Assembly (NCBI GenBank): GCA_016719635.1
Contig: JADJYT010000001.1
Location: 1-64,000 of the forward strand
Source of the DNA: Sphingobacteriales bacterium
Lineage (GTDB): Bacteria > Bacteroidota > Bacteroidia > Chitinophagales > JADIYW01
Direction of reading: 5' to 3'
Length of the DNA stretch: 64,000 nt
Shown: positions 1 through 7,592 of the stretch, in pieces
Layout: each line of letters starts with the position of its first letter
Numbering within the stretch: position 1 is the first letter of the stretch
Position numbers and translations under genes: made by a program
Notes under the pieces: generated by a model
Seen by the model: only the letters and a program-made list of their open reading frames with translations
What the model was told of the DNA's origin: nothing
Database searches by the model: none

Positions 1-605
1 AAGTTCCCTTATCCAAGTAAAGCGAACAAACAAGAAATGTATTGACCCAAACAGAAATCAAAGAACTGTACGACACCTGCGGAAACCTATTAGAAAAGAG
101 CCATTTAAGCCTTGCTTATGGTTGTGGATTACGAGTAAAGTGAATTAGTTGCCGTAAATATTGAAGACATAAAACTAAGAGAAAATATAATCATAGTACC
201 ACCAGCAGGAAAATTTAATAAAAGGCGGAGTGATACCACTATCAAACGGAGTAGTAAAAGACTTGGAAAATTATTTTTATCAGACCAGAAATTTATATAG
301 AAACCAAAGATATAAGAGCCTTTATGATAGGCGGTAAGAACACAAGAATAATGAAATGGACTTATAACAAATACCTAAAAAATCATACACAGAAAAGAAA
401 ACAAAACCATAATAGACAAGCAAATAACCATACACAATTTACGCCACAGCATAGCCACCCCCATTTAATAGAAGCAAAAAAGTACCAGAAGTGGAACAAG
501 AGGAATGAGAATGTTTTTAGGACATAGCCAGTTAGAAACTACAGAAGTTTACCCTATATAAGCCAAGAGCAGTTAAAACAGATGATATTAGATGAAGACG
601 AATGA
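1..605 (+). pseudogene. Tyrosine recombinase 1, degraded partial copy
   Basis: The sequence follows codons of the intact recombinase at 10435-11379 from about residue 119 to the stop at 603-605, but frame is lost repeatedly. Examples are extra bases near 135 and 225 and a missing base near 20. The 3' end still overlaps the next gene exactly as in the intact copy (the ATGA at 592 against the stop at 603). No open frame spans the catalytic region, so as written it makes no recombinase. It may be true decay or uncorrected sequencing error close to a contig end. Confidence 0.85.
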
Positions 606-1463
606 GCAAAGTTTACAGCAATATTTACAAGAACGATACAACAAAACAAGTATAGGCGGTTATGAAAATATCATATTGAGATACACCATATATGAAAAAA
701 GGCAGAAACAGCAAGCTATACAGACGTTTTACAATACATTGGATATTACGAAAATTACAGCTTCCACCCAAAAGTTTACGGAACAATTTATTGCAATCCA
801 AAATCTATTATCGGTATTTAGTAGCCATAGGAAAGCGAAAAAGACCACCCTTCCTAGCTCTATTTACAAGACCAAATCAATAGAAGCATACAAGTAGAAA
901 GCCTTTACAGTGCGGTAGTTTAGAAGAATTATTACAAGCTACAAAGCCAAAAATCAAGTAATGCAAAAGCGAGATGAAGTAATAATGGCCTTTTTAATTT
1001 ATCAAGCCTTGACGGTTTTAGAAGTTACTCAAATAGAAATCAGTCAAATAGATTTAGAAAAAGGAACGATACAAGTAACAGGAAACGTAAAGAACAAAGG
1101 CAGAACGCTACATTTTAAGGCCAATCAGATAATGCTATTTTACAAATACATAAACGGAACAAGAGCCGGAAATAATCAATAAAACCCAAACCCAAAGTGA
1201 ACTATTTATATTATCGGAAGCAGGTAATCTCTTTCCGGAATAATAAACCGAATGATTAACCAGGACAAGAAAGCCACACGAAAAACTGTTGCCAATCAAG
1301 ATAAGACAAAGCGTAATTGCTCACTATCTAAAAGCCAATAATGATATAAGATTAGTACAAGTATTTGCAGGACACCGAAGAGCAGGAAGCACCGAAGAGA
1401 ATACAAACAAAGTGGATTAGAAGAACTGAAACCAATATCAATAAACTACACCCATTACAATAA
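592..1463 (+). pseudogene. Tyrosine recombinase 2, degraded copy
   Basis: This is the counterpart of the intact gene at 11366-12247. The start codon and first codons are identical, but one-base changes (for example near 690, 770, 935, 1113 and 1225) break it into short open pieces at 592-897 and 961-1182. The stop is at 1461-1463. The pieces recognisably match the intact protein, for instance the block around QIEISQIDLEKGTIQVTG. As written it is non-functional; see the note on indels for the artefact alternative. Confidence 0.85.
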
Positions 1464-2199
1464 AATCAAAAGCGTAACCCTGAGCAAAGCGAAAGGGAAG
1501 CGGTAAAAAATAAATCTTTTTCTTTTGCCCCTGTGAAATAATAGCCCACCCAACAACGCAAAAAAAATAATAAAAATAAATTGGCTTGGCTTGGGTGCCG
1601 TCTGTTTTTCTGTCATAGTTTTTGTACCCACACACTTGTAGCACATTGCTTTTTGCTTTTAATCTGTTTATTTTTTTCAATGGTAAAAGCAAAAATCAAA
1701 GAGCTACAGCCACCGCACAAAACAAAAACCTACGCCAGAAAAAAACAGCCATAGCTACAGCGTATAAGGATGGTTTGGCGACATTAAAACGATCCTTAAG
1801 CCAAAGCCTTATACGCAATATACCAAGCCAAACTCAAATTTATTTTATTATTTTTTTACCCGCTACCCAGACAGCGGTACAGGGCAAAAGAAAAGATTTA
1901 TTTTGAGTTTATAGTGCACCTCACTCCGTTCAAGCAAGTGTAAAACCACAGGCGTAAGGTGTGCAAAGCCACGATTATTAATTGAAAAAACTAACGCCCT
2001 ACGGTTGTTTGCTCATTTTTATAATCAATGCCCAACAGCTTTTGTACTAAAATGAAGCATTGTACAAGGGCATAATTATAAAAATCGACAAATGTAATAC
2101 CCACCGAATAAATGAACTGTACTTTTTTTTTCAAATGAAATAGCTGTAAGATATGGAAAGTCAATACCCTGCGGGGCTTTTTTCAGATGAAAATAAAAA
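1464..2199. other. Non-coding stretch with two long hairpins (copy 1)
   Basis: No credible gene is seen here. Two long imperfect palindromes occur: 1760-1816 (arms GCGTATAAGG and CCTTATACGC) and 2015-2085 (arms ATAATCAATGCCC and GGGCATAATTAT). Both are kept in the other copy (12544-12599 and 12812-12885). A short GC hairpin followed by T residues lies near 2166. Keeping structure in a non-coding stretch next to recombinase genes suggests a recombination or attachment site, or a structured leader, but this is inference. Confidence 0.6.
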
Positions 2200-3122
2200 G
2201 TGTTCCGATATTTTTACGTAAATTTATCCCGAATAAAAAGTAAAAAATTGGGTTGCCTAAAACTTGCATATTATCAAACTGAACCAACGCTAAAAGTAGC
2301 GTACAGTAATGGTATGGTAGGTAAAAAGGTAGTGCAATGTTGGTTAAGTGTTGACCCACGAGCAGCTGATGCACCAGGTTGGTCACCATATAGAGCGTTC
2401 TTCTGTAACCCAATACGATACACCGACCCAGACGGACAATGGGAATGGGATGCAACAGGAAATCTTGTAGCACAGAAAGGCGACAACTCGTATTCAATGG
2501 CTAAATTTTAGGAACAAGCCAAAGTAATGCAATGCAGATGTTAGGCAGAGGCGGAGTAACTGCAAATGCAAAAGGAGTATTGAACTTAAAAGAAGGTCAA
2601 TCATTTGCAAGTGGTAGTCTGTGGGTAGGTACTAAATCAGCAAGTGGACCAGTTGTAAATAATACAACTGAAGCGAAAGCTCACTACGATAACGGAAGTG
2701 GTTCAGCTGCAGATGTAGGAGACCAATCAACAAGTCAACTGTTAGGTTCTGATAAGTTTCAAACAAAACTTACCAAAATAACATCTGAAAAGGTTCAAGC
2801 TACAGGATATTTTTCTGTTGATATGACAGACTTACCAAACTCATTTCATATTGGAAATACAGGGGTCGATTATAGTGTAACAAATAATGGTACTTCAAGT
2901 GCAGTAACATTTACCTTGTTTACCAACACAAATAAAAACTCGTCCAATAGAACAGATGGTTTTTGGGATCCCAATTTTGTAGCAGAAAGGACTTTAGGTA
3001 AAGTTTGGGACAGGTATAAGGCTGATGAAATGGGGCCTAATTTAGAATGGGGAGGCACACCATATCCATATAAAACAAGAGAAAGGACTTTCTTTTTTAA
3101 ACCAGTAGAGGAAAAAAAATAA
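2200..3122 (+). pseudogene. RHS stub with toxin tip T1 (frameshifted)
   Basis: The first 50 or so residues are the repeat-borne RHS stub ending in WLSVDP. An RHS-associated core pattern follows (GWSPYRAFFCNPIRYTDPDG) and then a unique tip to 3122. The open frame stops at 2511 because a run reads TTTT; one more T would give AKFLGTSQSNAMQMLG and join smoothly to the frame that ends at 3122. The stretch after DPDG (GDNSYSMAKFLGTS) resembles a LysM-like motif. The last 130 residues are not recognised. I1 follows 11 bases downstream. The start at 2200 is uncertain because the stub may be only a splice remnant. Confidence 0.7.
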
Positions 3123-3133
3123 TCTGTATTGGT

Positions 3134-3692
3134 ATGAAAAAAAATGTATGGATTATACTGTTTAGTGCTTCATTTATTATCTGCACTATATTTTATCTAA
3201 AATATGATAAAGCAGGTTTTTCATTATGGCTTGGAATGTAGTTTTTGTAATGAAAAAATGCCTTATAATTTGAAGCCACACGATGGAGGACAATTTTCGT
3301 TTACACTAAAGGATGAAGATGATTTTGAGTTAATAGGCAGTAGATTTAGATATGAAACTACAAATTTTACAATCAAAGATTTTTTAGCCTACGGCTACAA
3401 TGATACTTCTGTAATTGTGAAATGCACAGACAGCCTAAATAACATCAAATATCTTACTTCATACGAAACAGGATACAAAAGTAAAAAAGGCAATCCCCAA
3501 ATAAGTTTTAAGGATTTAAGCAATACAGATTTTGAGCAGGCAAAGAGTAAATACCAATGGTATGAAGTAAGTAAGGAAAAATACTATACAGTAGATAGAA
3601 ACAAGTTTTTATTTATGCTTGGAGCTTTGCTCTCATTGGTTTTATTAGTGATACAATTTTTTAGAATAAGAAAAGCAAAAGCCACCGATTAG
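3134..3692 (+). pseudogene. Putative immunity protein I1, membrane-anchored (frameshifted)
   Basis: An ATG at 3134 starts a hydrophobic N-terminus (NVWIILFSASFIICTIFYL) that stops after 35 codons at 3241. The overlapping frame from 3204 continues to 3692 and ends in a second membrane helix (about LFMLGALLSLVLLVIQFF) with a basic tail. Removing one T from the T5 run near 3218 joins the two into one protein with a helix at each end. It lies directly after toxin tip T1 and before a terminator, the usual immunity position. No family was recognised. The frameshift may be an assembly error. Confidence 0.6.
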
Positions 3693-3706
3693 GTGGCTTT
3701 TGCTTT
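3672..3706. terminator. Bidirectional intrinsic terminator
   Basis: A perfect 15-bp palindrome (AAAGCAAAAGCCACC, loop GATTA) with A and T tracts at its ends. It contains the stop codon of I1 and overlaps the stop of the convergent XRE remnant, so it can serve both strands. Confidence 0.88.
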
Positions 3707-3929
3707 AAAGAGCAGCTACATTTTTATTAAAGAAATCTTTGAACTTGCTTTTAGTAAGCATACCATCAATGATACGATAAACGGCTTGCTTGTCTTCTTC
3801 TTCCAATTGCTCAATAAGTCGTAATTTTTCGTTAGTGGTTTTATCTTCGATTTTAACCTCTTTAGGAACTTTACCTTCAAAATGGATAATCTCATCCACA
3901 GTCATACCGAACAGCTTTGAAATCTTATC
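3705..3929 (-). pseudogene. XRE-type regulator, C-terminal remnant
   Basis: The minus-strand frame encodes KISKLFGMTVDEI then a charged tail ending KDFFNKNVAAL. In Bacteroidota this is the usual end of a short helix-turn-helix protein with a C-terminal acidic/basic segment. Compare the complete gene at 7085-7450. The helix-turn-helix half is missing because transposon end sequence begins at 3930. The frame stays open into that palindrome to 3980, but that part is not native. It is convergent with the immunity gene, the same arrangement seen at 7085, 24054 and 27285. Confidence 0.7.
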
Positions 3930-3982
3930 CCCGCCTTTGTTGGTTTGCAACCCCCGCCTTTGTTGGTTTGCAACCAACAAAC
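3930..3982 (+). repeat. Family A left-end palindrome, nested double copy
   Basis: A half copy (CCGCCTTTGTTGGTTTGCAAC) is followed at once by a full hairpin 3954-3982, with arms TTTGTTGGTT and AACCAACAAA around TGC. The layout suggests one left end inserted into another. The same double structure is at 4334-4385. Confidence 0.85.
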
Positions 3983-4043
3983 CTACCGCCCGTCAAAACA
4001 GCACCGCAACCGCCTATTTGATATAATTCTTTAAATTAGTAAA

Positions 4044-4333
4044 ATGCAAAACGTAGTTTATGAAGAGCATTTTCCTGAGTTTATCACCATCACGTGCTAT
4101 GAATGGCTTCATTTGATTGGAAGCCTGGAGGCAAAAGCTATAATTACAGAAAGCCTTCGGTATTTAACGGAACAAGGGAAAATAGCGGTACATGCCTTTG
4201 TAATCATGGACAATCATTTTCACCTGATATGGAGAATCAGAAAAGGATACAGACGTCCGGATGTACAGCGTGATTTTTTGCATTATACGGCAAAGGAAAT
4301 TTTGAAGCATTTAAAAACGCACCAGCCTGCTGT
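4044..4333 (+). pseudogene. RAYT (HUH/Y1 transposase), family A copy 1, 3'-truncated
   Basis: Encodes the first 97 residues of the family A transposase, including the HUH motif NHFHLIW at residues 58-60. It is cut off after THQPAV where the next left-end palindrome starts at 4334. The catalytic tyrosine region (KLNYIHDNPV) is lost, so it cannot act as a transposase. The frame runs on to 4424 through palindrome sequence, which is not native protein. The intact relative is 27832-28362. Confidence 0.9.
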
Positions 4334-4385
4334 CCCGCCTTTGTTGGTTTGCAACCCCCGCCTTTGTTGGTTTGCAACCAACAAA
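4334..4385 (+). repeat. Family A left-end palindrome, second nested double copy
   Basis: Same half-plus-full hairpin structure as 3930-3982. It is followed by the same 5' untranslated stretch (CCGCCCGTCAAAACAGC) and transposase start. With the previous block it forms a tandem duplication of end plus gene. Confidence 0.85.
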
Positions 4386-4446
4386 CTACCGCCCGTCAAA
4401 ACAGCACCGCAACCGCCTATTTGATATAATTCTTTAAATTAGTAAA

Positions 4447-4975
4447 ATGCAAAACGTAGTTTATGAAGAGCATTTTCCTGAGTTTATCACCATCACGTGC
4501 TATGAATGGCTTCATTTGATTGGAAGCCTGGAGGCAAAAAGCTATAATTACAGAAAGCCTTCGGTATTTAACGGAACAAGGGAAAATAGCGGTACATGCC
4601 TTTGTAATCATGGACAATCATTTTCACCTGATATGGAGAATCAGAAAAGGATACAGACGTCGGATGTACAGCGTGATTTTGCATTATACGGCAAAGGAAA
4701 TTTTGAAGCATTTAAAAACGCACCAGCCTGCTGTAATTGAGAAAATTGATGTAAATTTAAGAGACCGGAAATATCAGGTGTGGCAGCGAAACTCATTGAG
4801 CGTTGAATTACGGACAGCCAAGGTGTATGAACAAAAATTAAATTATATTCACGACAATCCTGTAAAGGCAGGTGTGTGCACAACAGCGGAAGATTACCGC
4901 TACAGTAGTGCGAGATACTATATTAAAAATGAGAAAAACTGGGGCTTTTTAATACATGGATATGGTGATGATTGA
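4447..4975 (+). pseudogene. RAYT family A copy 2, full length but frameshifted
   Basis: Nearly identical to the intact 176-residue gene at 27832-28362, but frame is lost at three places: an extra A in the A run near 4535, a missing C near 4660 and two missing T residues near 4678. The HUH region and the tyrosine region (LNYIHDNPVKAG) are both still encoded, in pieces. The native stop is at 4973-4975. The three indels lie in or beside short repeats, so a sequencing artefact is possible. The right end palindrome follows at 4996. Confidence 0.88.
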
Positions 4976-4995
4976 CGTGCGATACTGTTCGGAAT

Positions 4996-5026
4996 GTGGT
5001 TTGTTGGTTGCAAACCAACAAAGGCG
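4996..5026 (+). repeat. Family A right-end palindrome
   Basis: Hairpin with arms TTTGTTGGTT and AACCAACAAA around GCA, ending AAAGGCG. It is the reverse complement of the left end. The next base is already RHS core DNA, so this is the exact joint between transposon and RHS gene. Confidence 0.88.
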
Positions 5027-6765
5027 GCCGCACCGACCATGGCCGCGCTGATGGACTCGCTGACCTATATCTATCCGGTGAACGCGACGACGGGCAAGCT
5101 GACGAACAACAAGCTGTACCACGTCAATGACCTGCAGACGAGCAAGACGGCGTTTACGGAAGACATCGACGACCAGGGCGTGCTGGGCGCGCAATTGGCG
5201 GGTGCCAACTACGACTACGACGCGATAGGGCAGCTGACGAAGGACAACGCGGAAAACATAGACAGCATCCGCTGGAATGTGTACGGCAAGATCGGGAAGA
5301 TCTTTTTTAAGAACGGCAAGCCGGCGATGGAATTCCTGTACGACGCGACGGGCAACCGCATCGCCAAGCTGCTGAAAAACACGAAACACCCGGTCCCTGC
5401 CGGCATGGACACCACCTATGACGCCACCTACTACTGGCGCGATGCGCAGGGCAATGTGCTGGCGACGGAGAGCAAACGCTTTTACCCGATACCGGGCACG
5501 TTTACGGGCAGCACGCCGCTGGGCGGCTGGCAGGGGCATGCCGTGGATGTGAGTACAACCTGTATGGCAGCAGCCGGCTGGGCACTTATCAGGATACGAT
5601 ACGCTACGACATCACCACGCCGAGTGTGTACGGGCAGTATGTGCGCTACAGCGCACGCCGGCAGTACGAGCTGAGCAACCACCTGGGCAATGTGCTGGCA
5701 ACGCTGAGCGATGTGAAGACGTATGCCGCCGGCACGAAAGGGGCGGTGGGCTACCTGGCCAGGGTGCTGACGGCGCAGCAATACTACCCGTTTGGGATGC
5801 AAATGCCCGGAAAAAATGTTACTTTAGCTTCGTATAGTTCTTTGAATAGGTATCGTTTCGGCTTTAATGGTAAAGAGATGGATAATGAAGTATCAGGTAA
5901 CGGTAATCAATATGATTATGGTTTCAGAATTTACAATCCACGTATTGCTAAGTTCTTAAGTGTTGACCCGTTAGCACACAAAATGCCAAGCCACAGCCCT
6001 TACTCTTTTTGCTTTAACAACCCAGTTTTATTTGTTGACCCAGACGGCAGAATACCAATCATACCTTGGCTATTAAAAGCAGGTGCAGGAGCTGCAGCAG
6101 ATATGTTAGCACAGGCAAGTATGGATTATTTGTTTAATTCAAATACTTCGAGTTGGAGTCAAGCATTTGATAATGTTAATTATTACCAAGTTGCAAGGTC
6201 AGGAGCTGAAGGGTTAATACCTTGGAGAACACCAGGCGGAAAAATTGGAAGAGCAGCATTAAGTGCTTCAGGAGATGTTGTTGTTAATGCTATGAACAAT
6301 CCAAACGGCTACACTGCTGAACAAGCAGGAATGGATTTTACGACAGGTTTTATTGGCGACCTTGCAGGTGGTGGATTTGGTCAAATATTAAACAAATATG
6401 GAAGCAAATCCGTAATTAATGGGTTAATGGATAAAATGGGCTATGGAGCTGAACAGATTAGAAAAATGACAGGTGGTTTTGATGGTGAAAGTGTTCGAAA
6501 ATGGTATAGTGATAAAGTTAAAGGAATTGATATAAATCTTGCACCCACTGAAGCTAATGCAAGATCGGTTGTCGGACAAAGAAATGCATTAAAACAACAA
6601 GGAAGAGATTTAATGTCAGATAGAAAAGCTGCAGCAAATTTAGATATTACAGACCCAATTAGAGATTTTGATTATTACAATACTAAGTATTCGGGTGATT
6701 ATCAGAAAATAATGCAAGGCGGAACAAAACCCAATCCAGCAGTTAATAAAAAATATGGGGAGTAA
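5027..6765 (+). pseudogene. RHS core fragment with toxin tip T2 (one frameshift)
   Basis: Starts directly at the transposon right end, mid-core. YD-repeat sequence is seen (YDAIGQLTKD, YDATGNRIAKL). A G missing near 5552, compared with the copies at 15549 and 18829, breaks the frame at GHAVDV; the frame resumes as YGQYVRYSARRQYELSNHLG to 6765. The RHS-associated core motif is NPRIAKFLSVDPLAHKMPSH...NNPVLFVDPDGR. The tip after it has a glycine/alanine-rich part, then a charged domain (RNALKQQGRDLMSDRKAA, DFDYYNTKYSGDYQKIM). I do not recognise the toxin family. Base composition falls sharply from the GC-rich core to the AT-rich tip. The immunity candidate starts 2 bases after the stop. Confidence 0.8.
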
Positions 6766-6767
6766 TT

Positions 6768-6992
6768 ATGTTTAAAAAAATCAATAGACTTATTTGGTTA
6801 CCTTTAAATTGGTCGCCTTTAATACACACAGATAGGGATTTTATTACTGACAAATATCCAAGTGATATATGCTATTTAAGAATGAATGATTTTCCAGATG
6901 AGCCACTTTGGACTTTATTTTACAAAGGCGAAAGTATTGATTTTGATGATACCCCAAGCCTTTGGAATGTTACATATAGAGATGCAAAGTAA
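6768..6992 (+). CDS. Putative immunity protein I2 (small, soluble)
   Basis: A 74-residue protein without signal peptide or membrane helix. It begins 2 bases after the stop of toxin tip T2, which implies translational coupling, and is followed directly by an intrinsic terminator, so toxin and immunity share one transcript. The sequence is rich in aromatic and acidic residues (RMNDFPDEPLWTLFYKG, DFDDTPSLWNVTYRD), typical of small acidic immunity proteins. No family name can be given. A soluble partner suggests that T2 acts in the cytoplasm. Confidence 0.75.
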   Translation: MFKKINRLIWLPLNWSPLIHTDRDFITDKYPSDICYLRMNDFPDEPLWTLFYKGESIDFDDTPSLWNVTYRDAK

Positions 6993-6994
6993 CC

Positions 6995-7023
6995 AAAAAA
7001 GCCACTCACTGAGTGGCTTTTTT
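6995..7023. terminator. Bidirectional intrinsic terminator
   Basis: Perfect hairpin AAAAAAGCCACTCA, loop C, TGAGTGGCTTTTTT. It lies after I2 and faces the convergent XRE gene, matching the terminators at 3672 and 27255. Confidence 0.9.
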
Positions 7024-7084
7024 CATTATCCTAAATGGCAACTTACCCAGTTGCTATAAGTGTTCAAAATGGCACAAAATATTT

Positions 7085-7450
7085 TTAATCCTGCATAAGT
7101 GTAGCCAAATTATCCTTCATTTTCTTTTTAGCGATAGTAATATCAATCATTTTAAGTAGACAGGCTTTTTCGTCTTTGTCTAAAGTATCAATCAATTTTA
7201 CTTTGTCAAGAATAGAAAGGTTTATATCTTCTTCTGACACATTGGTTTTTCTAACCAGTTGTGAAATATCCACTTCAAACACCGTAGCGATTTTATCCAA
7301 GGTAACCAGCGTAGGAACGGTTTTACCGCTTTCTATGACAGAATATTGAGCCTGTGCAATATCAATAGACATAGCGACTTCCTTTTGAGAAAGGTTTTTA
7401 ATCTTGCGTAACCGCTTGATATTCTCTGAAATATAAGTTGAAAGTTCCAT
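7085..7450 (-). CDS. XRE-family helix-turn-helix regulator
   Basis: A 121-residue protein. Residues 5-65 form an HTH_3/XRE domain (IKRLRKIKNLSQKEVAMSID, then SVIESGKTVPTLVTLDKIA). The C-terminal half is a charged tail (KVKLIDTLDKDEKACLLKMI, KKKMKDNLATLMQD) shared with the remnants at 3705, 27285 and 29035. An upstream ATG at 7474 is possible, but the promoter box at 7472-7479 overlaps it, so the start at 7450 (MELSTYISENI) is preferred. It diverges from the primase gene and may regulate that promoter or itself. It converges on the T2/I2 cassette. It is the only complete copy in the window. Confidence 0.88.
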   Translation of the reverse strand: MELSTYISENIKRLRKIKNLSQKEVAMSIDIAQAQYSVIESGKTVPTLVTLDKIATVFEVDISQLVRKTNVSEEDINLSILDKVKLIDTLDKDEKACLLKMIDITIAKKKMKDNLATLMQD

Positions 7451-7471
7451 AAAGAATGAATATTTATACTG

Positions 7472-7479
7472 CAAAAGTA
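7472..7479 (-). promoter_or_regulatory. Bacteroidota-type -7 box for the XRE gene
   Basis: The minus strand reads TACTTTTG, matching TAnnTTTG. It lies 22 bases before the ATG at 7450 and overlaps the alternative ATG at 7474, which argues for the downstream start. Confidence 0.5.
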
Positions 7480-7521
7480 GTTATTTATAAGGTTTAAGTA
7501 AAGTATAGTTCTAAAAACTAT

Positions 7522-7551
7522 TTGCAATTATAACTTTATACTTATATTTGC
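7522..7551 (+). promoter_or_regulatory. Promoter for the primase gene
   Basis: TTTG at 7522-7525 and TATATTTG at 7544-7551 match the Bacteroidota -33 and -7 elements with an 18-base gap. The start codon is 41 bases downstream. The region is AT-rich with overlapping TATA repeats and lies between two divergent genes, so the XRE protein may bind here. Confidence 0.55.
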
Positions 7552-7592
7552 ACTTATATAAAATATAAGGTCAAACTTAAATAATAGTTTTT

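Larger units (their letters stand above)
1..2357 (+). repeat. 2.36-kb direct repeat, copy 1 (incomplete at left edge)
   Basis: This stretch matches 10789-13157 almost base for base in the same orientation. It holds the 3' part of recombinase 1, recombinase 2, a structured non-coding stretch and a short RHS stub. The match ends at the codons for SVDP (2357 against 13157), after which the two toxin tips differ completely. Copy 1 differs from copy 2 mainly by one- to four-base insertions and deletions rather than substitutions. The window starts inside the repeat, so the left boundary is not seen. Confidence 0.93.

Noticed and set aside
1438..1692. Minus-strand frames in the non-coding repeat block (also 12222-12476)
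   Set aside because: Identical in both copies only because the DNA is duplicated; hydrophobic low-complexity sequence, no start context, and it overlaps the recombinase 2 stop.
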